Assembly: GCA_964509545.1 (NCBI GenBank)
Contig: CAZDXQ010000003.1
Span: 1 to 64,000 of the forward strand
Source: JADJWR01 sp964509545
GTDB lineage: Bacteria; Pseudomonadota; Gammaproteobacteria; Burkholderiales; Burkholderiaceae_F
Direction: 5' to 3'
DNA length: 64,000 nucleotides
Position numbers and translations under genes: made by a program. The first letter of the stretch is position 1; every line of letters begins with the position of its first letter. Shown piece after piece: positions 9,034-17,327 of the stretch. Below the pieces are notes generated by a model. The model had not been told where the DNA came from, did not search any database, and saw nothing but the letters and a program-made list of their open reading frames with translations.

Positions 9034-9194
9034 CGGATCTTCAAGGTCGACAGGCCGACCAGCACCAGCATGATCGTGATGATCCAGAACCGCACTGGCG
9101 GGTTTTGGCCTCGGCCGCCCGCTGCGCGGGCTTCACGCGGCTGGCGCCGCATGAGCCTCGTCCACACCCGCCCGTCGTGCTCGTGCCCGTTCAT
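9030..9194 (-). CDS. 54-codon ORF with duplicated MraY C-terminal segment (copy B)
   Basis: This small ORF is created by the tandem repeat. It starts at ATG 9194, whose ATGA overlaps the stop of copy A, and ends in a TGA overlapping the murD start. The encoded 54 residues have a basic, arginine-rich N-terminal part (from MNGHEHDG on) and then the hydrophobic MraY C-terminal segment, from VRFWIITIMLVL to the final STLKIR. If translated it would be a single-span membrane peptide. Relative to copy A it carries only two synonymous changes. It could equally be a translated but useless by-product of the duplication. Confidence 0.45.
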   Translation of the reverse strand: MNGHEHDGRVWTRLMRRQPREARAAGGRGQNPPVRFWIITIMLVLVGLSTLKIR

Positions 9195-9417
9195 CGGATC
9201 TTCAGCGTCGACAGGCCGACCAGCACCAGCATGATCGTGATGATCCAGAACCGCACTGGCGGGTTTTGGCCTCGGCCGCCCGCTGCGCGGGCTTCACGCG
9301 GCTGGCGCCGCATGAGCCTCGTCCACACCCGCCCGTCGTGCTCGTGCCCGTTCATCGGATCTTCAGCGTCGACAGGCCGACCAGCACCAGCATGATCGTG
9401 ATGATCCAGAACCGCAC
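9031..9417. repeat. 161-bp tandem repeat of the mraY 3' end
   Basis: Two full 161-bp units (9033-9193 and 9194-9354) follow the true 3' end of mraY (about 9353-9417), which forms the third, partial copy. Each unit holds a copy of the last about 21 mraY codons plus a linker with two hairpins: GCCCGC-TGC-GCGGGC at 9117-9131 and ACGCGGC-TGGC-GCCGCAT at 9135-9152. The copy nearest murD differs from the others by two bases, both synonymous in the shared reading frame. The repeat separates mraY from murD by about 320 bp. Confidence 0.93.
9191..9355 (-). CDS. 54-codon ORF with duplicated MraY C-terminal segment (copy A)
   Basis: Same structure as the neighbouring copy B. The ATG at 9355 overlaps the true mraY stop (ATGA), so ribosomes finishing mraY could re-initiate directly. 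It encodes 54 residues ending in the MraY tail. No Shine-Dalgarno sequence is needed for coupled initiation, and none is obvious. The chain mraY, copy A, copy B, murD is joined by three successive ATGA overlaps, which keeps the operon translationally coupled despite the duplication. Confidence 0.45.
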   Translation of the reverse strand: MNGHEHDGRVWTRLMRRQPREARAAGGRGQNPPVRFWIITIMLVLVGLSTLKIR

Positions 9418-10506
9418 GACGACCTGGTTCTCCTTCCAGCCGGAAAGCTCGAAATGGTGGTGCAGCGGCGCCATGCGGAAGATGCGCTTGCCGCCGGTGA
9501 GCTTGAAATAGCCGACCTGCAGCATCACCGAGACCGTCTCGGCGACGAACACGCCGCCCATGATGAAAAGCACGATCTCCTGCCGCGTGATCACGGCGAT
9601 CGTGCCCAGTGCGCCGCCCAGCGCCAGCGCGCCGACGTCGCCCATGAACACCTGCGCCGGATAGGCGTTGAACCAGAGGAAGGCGAGCCCGCTGCCGGCG
9701 ATCGCCGCGCAGATGATCACCAGTTCGCCGGCGCCGGGAATGAACGGAAACAGCAGGTAACGCGAGAAGTCGGCGCGCCCGACCACGTAGGCGAAGATGC
9801 CGAGCGCGGCGCCGATCATCGATGCCGGCAGGATGGCCAGCCCGTCGAGTCCGTCGGTCAGGTTCACGGCGTTGCTGGTGCCGACGATGACCAGATAGGA
9901 CAGGATGACGAAGCCGAACACCCCCATCGGGTAGGCGTAGTTCTTGAAGAACGGCACGATGAGGTCGGACCGCGGCGGCAGGTCGAGCACGAAGCCGCTG
10001 TTCACCCACTGCCACATCAGCGGCACGAGCTTCTCGGTGTTCGGCGCGGCGATGGCGAAGGCGAGGTAGAAGGCGGCGATCAGCCCGATCAGCGACTGCC
10101 AGAAGTACTTCTCGCGCGCGCTCATGCCCTTCGGATTGCGATGCACGACCTTGCGGTAGTCGTCGACCCAGCCCACCCAGCCGAAGCCGAGCGTCACCAG
10201 CAGCACGACCCAGACGAAGCGGTTGGCCAGATCGGCCCACAGCAGCGTGGTCACGCCGATCGAGATCAGGATCAGCGCCCCGCCCATCGTCGGTGTCCCC
10301 GACTTCGTCAGGTGCGACTGCGGGCCCTCGGTGCGGATCGCCTGGCCGATCTTCAGCTCGGTGAGCTTGCGGATCACCCACGGCCCGGCGATCAGGCCGA
10401 TCACCAGCGCCGTGCCGGCGGCCAGCACCGCGCGCAGCGTCAGGTACGAAAAGACGTTGAAGGCGCGGATGTCGCGCGCCAGCCATTCGAACAGCTCGAG
10501 CAACAT
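9352..10506 (-). CDS. mraY: Phospho-MurNAc-pentapeptide translocase MraY
   Basis: A 384-residue polytopic enzyme that transfers phospho-MurNAc-pentapeptide to undecaprenyl phosphate, giving lipid I. Key features are TPTMGG, the catalytic DDY pair in GWVDDYRK, NAVNLTDGLDGLA, FNAYPAQVFMGDVGA and the histidine motif MAPLHHHFE. About ten membrane segments are present. The start ATG at 10506 lies 2 bp after the murF stop. Its 3' end has been tandemly duplicated downstream, and the original reading frame is intact. Confidence 0.97.
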   Translation of the reverse strand: MLLELFEWLARDIRAFNVFSYLTLRAVLAAGTALVIGLIAGPWVIRKLTELKIGQAIRTEGPQSHLTKSGTPTMGGALILISIGVTTLLWADLANRFVWVVLLVTLGFGWVGWVDDYRKVVHRNPKGMSAREKYFWQSLIGLIAAFYLAFAIAAPNTEKLVPLMWQWVNSGFVLDLPPRSDLIVPFFKNYAYPMGVFGFVILSYLVIVGTSNAVNLTDGLDGLAILPASMIGAALGIFAYVVGRADFSRYLLFPFIPGAGELVIICAAIAGSGLAFLWFNAYPAQVFMGDVGALALGGALGTIAVITRQEIVLFIMGGVFVAETVSVMLQVGYFKLTGGKRIFRMAPLHHHFELSGWKENQVVVRFWIITIMLVLVGLSTLKIR

Positions 10507-10508
10507 GG

Positions 10509-11870
10509 TCAGTGCGCTCCCGCCGCCGCGCCGAGCGCCGCCACCACGCGGTCCATCCGCATGAAGCGCGAGCCCTTCACCAGCATCGTGGTGCCGGGCT
10601 GCGCCAGTTCGCCGGCGCGCGCGACGAGCGCATCGATGTCGGCGAAGTGCTCGGCGCCGGCGCCGAAGGCGGCGCACGTCTCGCCCGTCGCCTCGCCCGT
10701 GGCCAGCAGCACTTCGATGCCGCGCGCCCTGGCGTAGGCGCCGACCTCGCGGTGGAACTCTGCGCCGCGGTCGCCGACCTCGCCCATGTCGCCGAGCACC
10801 AGCACCCGTGGCGGGGGCAGCCCCGCCAGCAGGTCGATTGCCGCCCGCACCGAATCGGGGTTGGCGTTGTAGCTGTCGTCGATCAGTTCGGCGCCGGCCG
10901 TGGTGCGCAGACGAACGCCCCTGCCGCCGACCGCCGCGAATGCCGCCAGCCCGCCGGCGATCGCGCTCGGCGGCACATCGATGGCCAGCGCCGCCGCGGT
11001 CGCGGCCAGCGCGTTGTGCACGTTGTGCGCGCCGGGCACGGCAAGCCGCGTCTTGATCAGCCCGGCCGGCGTGGCGATTTCGATGACCGAGCCGTCGGCC
11101 TGCAGCGTGAACTGCGCCGTGACCGTGGCATAGGCGGCGCGGGCGAAGTCGATGACGCGCCGCGTGCCGGCGAGATTGCGCCAGATCGTCGCGCATGGAT
11201 CGTCGGCCGGGAAGACCGCAACGCCGTCGGGCGGCAGGGCGGAGATCGCGGCGCCGTTCTCGTGCGCCGTCGCCTCGACGCTGCCGAGGAATTCCTGATG
11301 CTCGCGCTGGGCATTGTTCACCACGGCCACGGTCGGCTGCGCCAGCTGGGCGAGATAGGCGATCTCGCCCGGGTGGTTCATGCCCAGCTCGAGCACCGCC
11401 GCCTTGTGCCCTGCGGTCAGTTCGAACAGCATCAGCGGCAGGCCGATGTCGTTGTTCAGGTTGCCGCGCGTGGCCAGTCGTCGCGACGGCCCGAAGGCGC
11501 GCGCAAGTATGCCAGCCAGCATCTGCGTCACCGTGGTCTTGCCGTTGCTGCCGGCCACGGCAACCAGTGGCAGCTTGAAGCGGTTGCGCCAGGCGCCCGC
11601 GGCAATGCCCAGCGCGCGCCGGCTGTCGGCCACGATCACCTGGACGATCGGCGCTTCCACAGGACGCTCGACCAGCGCCACCGCGGCGCCGAGCCGGGCC
11701 GCATCGGCGACGAAATCGTGACCGTCGAAGCGCTCGCCGCGCAGCGCGACGAACAGGCTGCCCGCGCGCACTTTCCGCGAGTCGCTGTCCACGGCGCCGA
11801 AGCGGACGGCGCCGTCGCCGCGCACCACGGCGCCAGGAATGCTGGCCGCCAGTTCGACGGCGCTCAGCAT
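10509..11870 (-). CDS. murF: UDP-MurNAc-tripeptide--D-Ala-D-Ala ligase MurF
   Basis: A 453-residue Mur ligase adding the D-Ala-D-Ala made by Ddl. The ATP loop GSNGKTTVTQML, the segment GNLNNDIGLPL and ELGMNHPGEIAYL, the tail motif DDSYNANPDSVRAAI and the late VLGDMGEVG are all typical of MurF. The ATG at 11870 overlaps the murE stop by 7 bp. It is the third Mur ligase in transcription order after MurE. Confidence 0.97.
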   Translation of the reverse strand: MLSAVELAASIPGAVVRGDGAVRFGAVDSDSRKVRAGSLFVALRGERFDGHDFVADAARLGAAVALVERPVEAPIVQVIVADSRRALGIAAGAWRNRFKLPLVAVAGSNGKTTVTQMLAGILARAFGPSRRLATRGNLNNDIGLPLMLFELTAGHKAAVLELGMNHPGEIAYLAQLAQPTVAVVNNAQREHQEFLGSVEATAHENGAAISALPPDGVAVFPADDPCATIWRNLAGTRRVIDFARAAYATVTAQFTLQADGSVIEIATPAGLIKTRLAVPGAHNVHNALAATAAALAIDVPPSAIAGGLAAFAAVGGRGVRLRTTAGAELIDDSYNANPDSVRAAIDLLAGLPPPRVLVLGDMGEVGDRGAEFHREVGAYARARGIEVLLATGEATGETCAAFGAGAEHFADIDALVARAGELAQPGTTMLVKGSRFMRMDRVVAALGAAAGAH

Positions 11871-13420
11871 GTCGCTCCCACGCGCGCCTTCAGCGCCGCT
11901 CGAGCGTGTTCGACGTCGGAAAACGGCCGCCTGACGCCGCCGACGTCCTGCGTGCTCTCGTGGCCCTTGCCGGCGATCAGCACGACGTCCTGCGCCCCGG
12001 CCGCGGCCAGGGCATGCGCAATGGCCTCGGCCCGATCGACGATCAGTTCGACGTTCAGCCGCGTCGGCACGCCGGCAGCGACAGCGGCGATGATCGCCGC
12101 CGGATCCTCGCGGCGTGGGTTGTCCGAAGTGATCACGACGCGGTCGGCATACTTGCCCGCCGCCGCGCCCATCGGCGCGCGCTTGCCGGGGTCGCGCTCG
12201 CCGCCGGCGCCGAAGACGATCCACAGCTTGCCGCCGCGCGCCGCGGCCAGTGGCCGCAGCGCCAGCAGCGCCTGCTCGATCGCATCGGCGGTGTGCGCGT
12301 AATCGACCACGGCCAGCGGCTCGGCGCCGTTGCGCGTGCGCACCCGTTGCATCCGGCCCGGCGGCGGCAACAGCTGCGGCGCCGTGCGGCAGGCGAGTTC
12401 CAGGTCGACGCCGCAGGCAAGCACCGCGCCGATCGTCGCCAGCAGGTTCGAGACGTTGAAGCTGCCGACCAGCGGCACCTCGAGGCGCTGTTCGCTACGG
12501 CCGAACTGCAGCGTGAATTCCAGCCCGTTGGCATTGACGCGGACATCGCGCGCGCAAAGCACGTGCGCCAGCGCCGAACTGGTCGCATCGGGGCCGCCCG
12601 CAATGGCCGTGTAGCCGGTGATGCGCAGCGCGCCGGCGTGCGCGCGTCCGGCCAGCCGCGCGAGCAGGCGGCGCCCGGCCGGGTCATCGAGGTTCAGCAC
12701 CGCCGCGGTCAGCGTCGGCCAGTCGAATAGCAGCGCCTTGGCCGCTTCGTAGGCGGCCATCGTGCCGTGATAGTCGAGGTGGTCGCGCGTCAGGTTGGTG
12801 AACACGGCCACATCGAAGCGCATGCCGTTGACGCGCCCTTGCTCCAGCCCGATCGACGACACTTCCATCGCCAAGGCCCGCGCGCCGGCGTCGCGCAGCC
12901 GCAGCACTTCGCGCTGCAAGCCGATCGCGTCGGGCGTGGTAAGCAGCGAATCCGACAAGGGCTCGCCGGGAAAGCCGCAGCCGACGGTGCCAAGGACCGC
13001 GCAGCGCTTGCCGGCCCGGGTCAGCATCTGTGCGATCCAGAACGCGGTCGAGGTCTTGCCGTTGGTCCCGGTGACACCGATGACCTGCATCGCCTCGCTC
13101 GGCAGACCGTAGTAGCGCGCCGCGAGCTGACCGAGCACGCGGCGCAGATCACGAACCGGCAGCAGCGGCAGGCCCGCGTCGGCGCCATCGAAGCCCTCGG
13201 CCTCGACCAGCGCCGCCACGGCACCGCGCTGTCGGGCCGCTCCGAGGTAACGGCGGCCGTCGTCGCCGCCGGCAACGGCGCCCGGCATGGCGACAAAGAT
13301 GTCGCCCGCCTCGACGCAACGGCTGTCGAGCTGCAGTTCGCCGCGGCGCGCCGTCGCCGCACCGGCGTGCGTGCGCACCCAGGCGAGGATCTGTGCCACC
13401 TGCGCGTTCGGACCGGTCAT
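11864..13420 (-). CDS. murE: UDP-MurNAc-L-Ala-D-Glu--meso-DAP ligase MurE
   Basis: A 518-residue Mur ligase adding the third amino acid of the stem peptide. The ATP loop GVTGTNGKTSTAFW, TNLTRDHLDYHG and VVDYAHTADAIEQ are present. The motif SDNPRRED contains DNPR, the signature for use of meso-diaminopimelate rather than lysine, as expected for a Gram-negative cell. The ATG at 13420 overlaps the ftsI stop by 4 bp. Confidence 0.98.
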   Translation of the reverse strand: MTGPNAQVAQILAWVRTHAGAATARRGELQLDSRCVEAGDIFVAMPGAVAGGDDGRRYLGAARQRGAVAALVEAEGFDGADAGLPLLPVRDLRRVLGQLAARYYGLPSEAMQVIGVTGTNGKTSTAFWIAQMLTRAGKRCAVLGTVGCGFPGEPLSDSLLTTPDAIGLQREVLRLRDAGARALAMEVSSIGLEQGRVNGMRFDVAVFTNLTRDHLDYHGTMAAYEAAKALLFDWPTLTAAVLNLDDPAGRRLLARLAGRAHAGALRITGYTAIAGGPDATSSALAHVLCARDVRVNANGLEFTLQFGRSEQRLEVPLVGSFNVSNLLATIGAVLACGVDLELACRTAPQLLPPPGRMQRVRTRNGAEPLAVVDYAHTADAIEQALLALRPLAAARGGKLWIVFGAGGERDPGKRAPMGAAAGKYADRVVITSDNPRREDPAAIIAAVAAGVPTRLNVELIVDRAEAIAHALAAAGAQDVVLIAGKGHESTQDVGGVRRPFSDVEHARAALKARVGATC

Positions 13421-15204
13421 AGCGGCGCCTCCTGCGCGGCCGGCCGGTTGCGGGCGAGGACGGTCGGCACGCCATCCGGGGGCACCTGAAGCGTGCGCAG
13501 GCTGCGCGCGACGACTTCGGCGAACACCGGCGCCGCCACCTGCCCGCCATAGAACTGGCCGGCGTCGGGCTCGTCGATCATCACGGCGACGACGAGCCGC
13601 GGCTTGGCGACCGGCGCGAAGCCGGCGAACGACGCCACGTACTCGGACACGTAACGACCGTCGCGCAGCTTGCGCGCGGTGCCCGTCTTGCCGGCAACCC
13701 GGTAGCCGTCGATGCGCGCGCGCGGCGCCGTGCCGGCGTCGCCAACCGCCATTTCCAGCATGCCGCGCATCTGTTCGGCGGTTTCGGGCCGCAGCACCGG
13801 AATCGAGGGCGGCGGTGCATCGAGCTTGACCAGCGAAAGCGGCACGATGTCGCCGTCGCGGGCGAAAACGGTGTAGGCGCGGGCCAGCTGCAGCAGCGAG
13901 ACCGAAACGCCGTAGCCATAGGCGATCGTCGCCTGTTCGATCGGCCGCCAGGCGTTCGCCGGGCGCAGGCGTCCGGCGACGGCGCCGACGGCAACGCGCG
14001 GCGCCTGGCCGAATCCCACCTTGGTGTACAGATCCCACAGCGTCTGCGGCGACAGGTCGAGCGCGATCTTCGCCGTGCCGACGTTGCTCGACTTGGCCAC
14101 CACCTCGGCCACGGTAAGCACGCCGTACGCATGCGCATCGCCGATCGTCCGCCCGCCGATGGTCAGCCGGCCGGGCGCGGTCTGGATCTGCTGCTGCGGC
14201 GAGACCTTGCCTGCCTCGATCGCTGCCGCGATCGAAAACGGCTTCATCGTCGAGCCCGGCTCGAACGTGTCGGTCAGCACGCGATTGCGCAGCGCCGCCT
14301 TGTTCCACTGGCCGCGCAGGTTCGGATCGAAGCTCGGCCAGTTGGCCAGCGCCAGGATCTCGCCGGTGCCGACATCGAGCACGATCACTGCGCCGGCCTT
14401 CGCCTTGTGCGTTTCGATCGCGTTCTTCAGCGCACTGTAGGCGATGAACTGGATCCTGCTGTCGATCGACAGCACCACGTCGTTGCCATCGGCCGGCGCC
14501 AGCAGCCAGTCCTCTTCGACCACGTTGCCGAGGCGGTCCTTGATCACGCGCCGGTTGCCGGTGCGCGCCGCCAGCGCCGATTCCCACGACAGCTCGACGC
14601 CCTCCTGGCCCCGATCCTCGACGTTGGTGAAACCGGTGACGTGCGCCACCGCCGGGCCTTCCGGATAGTGGCGCTTGAACTCGGGGCTCTGGTGAATGCC
14701 GGCGAGTTTCATCGCCTGGATCTTCCTCGCCACATCGAGGTCGACCTGCCGGCGCAGGAACGTGAACTTGCGATCGTCGTCGGCCAGCCTGCGCTTCAGT
14801 TCGGCCAGCGGCATCTGCAGCAGCCGCGCCAGCTGCACCAGCTCGCGCGGGCTGGCATCGACATCGTCTGGAATCGCCCAGATCGCCCGCGCCGGCACCG
14901 AGGCGGCGAGCACGACGCCGTTGCGATCGAGGACCTTGCCGCGCGTGCCCGGCACGTCGAGGGTGCGCGCATAGCGCACCTCGCCCTGGCGCTGCAGGAA
15001 CGTGGTGCCCACGCCACCTTGCAGATAAAGCGCACGCAGCGCCAGCGCCAGGAAGCCCGTGAACAGCAGCAGCAGCAGAACGCGCGAGCGCCACGCCGGC
15101 AGCCTGACCACCAGCAGCGGATTGGCCGCATACGAGACGCGATCGCTGCGATCGCGATGGCCCGCGCCGCGGCCGGCACGCGCCTTGCGCAGCGCGCCAA
15201 TCAC
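13417..15204 (-). CDS. ftsI: Septal peptidoglycan transpeptidase FtsI (PBP3)
   Basis: A 595-residue class B penicillin-binding protein that cross-links septal wall. An N-terminal membrane anchor (residues about 35-55, VLLLLLFTGFLALALRALYL) precedes the pedestal domain and the transpeptidase domain. The active-site motifs are STMK (GSTMKPF), SSN (KSSNVG) and KTGT (GKTGTARK). The start is GTG at 15204, chosen because it overlaps the ftsL stop as GTGA. No ATG start in frame gives the anchor. It acts with FtsW. Confidence 0.96.
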   Translation of the reverse strand: MIGALRKARAGRGAGHRDRSDRVSYAANPLLVVRLPAWRSRVLLLLLFTGFLALALRALYLQGGVGTTFLQRQGEVRYARTLDVPGTRGKVLDRNGVVLAASVPARAIWAIPDDVDASPRELVQLARLLQMPLAELKRRLADDDRKFTFLRRQVDLDVARKIQAMKLAGIHQSPEFKRHYPEGPAVAHVTGFTNVEDRGQEGVELSWESALAARTGNRRVIKDRLGNVVEEDWLLAPADGNDVVLSIDSRIQFIAYSALKNAIETHKAKAGAVIVLDVGTGEILALANWPSFDPNLRGQWNKAALRNRVLTDTFEPGSTMKPFSIAAAIEAGKVSPQQQIQTAPGRLTIGGRTIGDAHAYGVLTVAEVVAKSSNVGTAKIALDLSPQTLWDLYTKVGFGQAPRVAVGAVAGRLRPANAWRPIEQATIAYGYGVSVSLLQLARAYTVFARDGDIVPLSLVKLDAPPPSIPVLRPETAEQMRGMLEMAVGDAGTAPRARIDGYRVAGKTGTARKLRDGRYVSEYVASFAGFAPVAKPRLVVAVMIDEPDAGQFYGGQVAAPVFAEVVARSLRTLQVPPDGVPTVLARNRPAAQEAPL

Positions 15205-15521
15205 GGCCGCCCCTGCCCGGCAGCGACGGCGACATCGGCGCCCGTCGCGTCGGGGATGAAGATCGTCTGCCTGCTTTCGGCCGGCCTCAGCCCGAGGCCG
15301 CGCGCTGCCGCGGCGACGGCGGCGGGCTGCGCGGCCTTGCCCAGCTCGATGCGCAGCCGGTTGCCGTCGGCTTCCAGTTCCTTCGCCTGCGCCTGAAGGC
15401 GGCCGAGATCGACGAACAGGCCCCGCGCTCGATGCTGCGCGGTGACCAGCGACAGGCTGGCCAGCACCAGCGCCGCCGCCAGCAGGCCGATCGTCGCCAT
15501 GATGCCGATGCGCCGATTCAT
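15201..15521 (-). CDS. ftsL: Cell division protein FtsL
   Basis: A 106-residue bitopic protein. It has a short N-terminus, one membrane segment (IGIMATIGLLAAALVLASLS), a coiled-coil leucine-zipper-like stretch (LGRLQAQAKELEADGNRLRIELGK) and a short periplasmic tail. FtsL forms the FtsQ-FtsL-FtsB complex. The family is poorly conserved, so its place between rsmH and ftsI supports the call. The ATG at 15521 overlaps the rsmH stop. Confidence 0.93.
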   Translation of the reverse strand: MNRRIGIMATIGLLAAALVLASLSLVTAQHRARGLFVDLGRLQAQAKELEADGNRLRIELGKAAQPAAVAAAARGLGLRPAESRQTIFIPDATGADVAVAAGQGRP

Positions 15522-16486
15522 CTCGCTGCTCCTGCCACGGCAGCGTCAGTGCGCTCGGCCACCCGCATCACTGCCGAACGGGCGCGCGGATTGACGGCCG
15601 CTTCCGCGGCGTCGACCTTCACGCGCGCCAGCGCGCGCAACTGCGGCCGTGGCAGTTCGGACTCGCGCAGTGGCAGCCGCGCCGCCGCCCGCCCAGGATG
15701 CGCGTGCGCGTCGATGAAGCGCTTGACCAGCCGGTCTTCGAGCGAATGGAAGCTGATCGCGACCAGCCGACCGCCTGCGACCAGCAACGACAGGGCCTGC
15801 TCGAGCACTAGCGCCAGCTCCTCGAGTTCCTGATTGATGTGAATCCGTATAGCCTGAAACGTCCGCGTGGCCGGATGCTGGGCCGTATCGCGGCGGCTGC
15901 GGACGGGGATCGCACCTGCCACGAGCGCGGCCAGCTCGGCCGTTGTGGCAACGGGCCGGCCAGCCTGCCGGCGAGCCACAATCGCCTTTGCAATCGAAGC
16001 AGCAAACCGCTCCTCGCCGTACTCACGAATCACCCGCGCCAGTTCTTCATAGGTTGTCGAGGCCAGCCACTCGGCCGCGGTGACGCCGCCGCGGGTGTCC
16101 ATCCGCATGTCCAGCGGCGCGTCGGCACGCCAGGAAAAGCCGCGCGCCGCCTCGTCGATCTGCGGCGAAGACACCCCCAGGTCGAGCAGCAGCCCGTGCA
16201 GGCGCGTCACGCCCAGCGGCGCCAGCGTCGCCGACAGCCGTGAAAACGGTGTGCAGACGAAGTGAAATCGCGGATCGTCGATCGCCGCGGCGGCCAAGGC
16301 CGCCTGCGGATCGCGGTCCAGGGCAATCAGGCGACCGTGCGCTGACAGCCGCCCGAGGATCCGCCGCGAGTGCCCACCGCGGCCGAAGGTCGCGTCGACG
16401 TAGGTCCCGTCGTGGTCGGTGACCAGATACTCGACCGCCGGCGCCGCCAGCACGGTCAGATGCGCCGAAGGCGCGTTCGACGACAC
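15518..16486 (-). CDS. rsmH: 16S rRNA (cytosine1402-N4)-methyltransferase RsmH (MraW)
   Basis: A 322-residue SAM-dependent methyltransferase acting on C1402 in the decoding centre of 16S rRNA. Motifs seen are DATFGRGGHSRRIL, ALDRDPQA, the DLGVSSPQIDEAARGFSW signature, PLDMRMD, TRTFQAIRI and ISFHSLEDRLVKRF. The start appears to be GTG at 16486, with a GGTGAG ribosome site upstream. Length is normal. It is the second gene of the cluster after mraZ. Confidence 0.96.
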   Translation of the reverse strand: MSSNAPSAHLTVLAAPAVEYLVTDHDGTYVDATFGRGGHSRRILGRLSAHGRLIALDRDPQAALAAAAIDDPRFHFVCTPFSRLSATLAPLGVTRLHGLLLDLGVSSPQIDEAARGFSWRADAPLDMRMDTRGGVTAAEWLASTTYEELARVIREYGEERFAASIAKAIVARRQAGRPVATTAELAALVAGAIPVRSRRDTAQHPATRTFQAIRIHINQELEELALVLEQALSLLVAGGRLVAISFHSLEDRLVKRFIDAHAHPGRAAARLPLRESELPRPQLRALARVKVDAAEAAVNPRARSAVMRVAERTDAAVAGAAR

Positions 16487-16503
16487 GGCGAGTGCTCACC
16501 CGT

Positions 16504-16932
16504 TCAGACCGTGAAATCTTCGGCGGCATCGAAGCCGCCGGCGGCGAGCTGCTGCTTCTCGAGCTCTTCCATCCGCGTCGGCTCCCACAACTCGAAGTGC
16601 TCGCCAACGCCGGAAAGAAAGACATCGCGCTCGAGGCCCGCTGCGGCGCGAAGCTCCGGCGACACGAGGATGCGGCCGGCGTTATCGAGTTCGAGATCGA
16701 CGGCGCTGCCGATCAGGATTCGTTGCAGTACCCGGCGCGACAGCGGCAGCTTGACCAATTCGGCGCGCTTCTGCTCCCAGCGCGGCCGTGGATAAAGCAG
16801 CAGGCAGCCATCGGGATGGCGGGTCAGCGTGACGCGGCCTTCGCATTGCGCGATCAGCGCATCGCGGTGCCTCGATGGGACCGAAATTCGCCCCTTGGCA
16901 TCCAGCGTCAGCTTCGACAGCCCCTGAAACAA
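16504..16932 (-). CDS. mraZ: Transcriptional regulator MraZ
   Basis: A 142-residue SpoVT/AbrB-like repressor of its own dcw operon. The family consensus begins MFQG-x-LDAKGR, and here FQGLSKLTLDAKGRISVPSRHRD follows a TTG codon at 16932. That TTG has a strong AGGAGG sequence about 8 bases upstream, so I take it as the start. An upstream extension to 16971 is in frame but has no family support. The second half-site copy, LDNAGRILVSPELR, is also present. MraZ boxes lie directly upstream of the gene. Confidence 0.94.
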   Translation of the reverse strand: MFQGLSKLTLDAKGRISVPSRHRDALIAQCEGRVTLTRHPDGCLLLYPRPRWEQKRAELVKLPLSRRVLQRILIGSAVDLELDNAGRILVSPELRAAAGLERDVFLSGVGEHFELWEPTRMEELEKQQLAAGGFDAAEDFTV

Positions 16933-17007
16933 GCCCCCGCCCCTCCTGCATGGTGGAGTGGCCCGTTGCACCTTGCGTGCAGTTCAGGCCAGGCGGCGGC
17001 AAGTTTC

Positions 17008-17032
17008 CCCACCGTCTCCCACTTTTCTCCAC
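17008..17032 (-). promoter_or_regulatory. MraZ operator: three GTGGR boxes at 10-bp spacing
   Basis: On the minus strand GTGGA, GTGGG and GTGGG start at 17032, 17022 and 17012, each separated by five bases. This is the known MraZ-binding arrangement (direct GTGG repeats one helical turn apart). They lie just downstream of the predicted -10 box, around the expected transcription start, which fits repression of the dcw operon by its first gene product. Confidence 0.9.
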
Positions 17033-17038
17033 CGCGCG

Positions 17039-17067
17039 ACTGTAGAGCAGCGCCTTCAGGGGGTCAA
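17039..17067 (-). promoter_or_regulatory. Sigma70 promoter of the mraZ/dcw operon
   Basis: On the minus strand TTGACC (17067-17062) and TACAGT (17044-17039) are separated by exactly 17 bp. The predicted transcription start falls on or just before the first MraZ box. It is the only good promoter in front of the fifteen-gene cluster. Confidence 0.75.
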
Positions 17068-17103
17068 GCGAAACGGTTGGATTTTGCTAAGTACAACAAT
17101 GAC

Positions 17104-17112
17104 TTATCCACA
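17104..17112 (+). promoter_or_regulatory. Perfect DnaA box upstream of the dcw promoter; rest of spacer empty
   Basis: TTATCCACA, a perfect DnaA-box consensus, lies in a locally AT-richer stretch about 40 bp upstream of the -35 hexamer. A single box is not an origin. It could give DnaA-linked control of the division genes, or be chance. From 17113 to the 3' end of rnpB at 17328 I see no gene, terminator or repeat. Confidence 0.4.
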
Positions 17113-17327
17113 AAGATGATCAAGACGCGCCCAAACCCGCGTCGAATGAAGGAGATACGCGACAAACCGCAAGTAGCTTATGAGGAAGTGTCGACGTGGG
17201 CGGACTCGGTGCGTGACCCGCCATCCTCGCCGAGGCCGCCGACGCCGGCCGCTCCGGCCCCGCCGGGATCGGCTTACGTCCGCGCGCGGCCGCCGTCCCG
17301 TCTGGCGACGACACGGGGCATGGAAAT

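Noticed and set aside
9031..9417. CRISPR array or phage attachment duplication at mraY-murD
   Set aside because: The units are direct copies of coding sequence with no spacers, and there are no cas or integrase genes in the window.
17104..17112. Replication origin because of the perfect DnaA box
   Set aside because: Only one box, no AT-rich unwinding region and no dnaA/dnaN or replication genes nearby.
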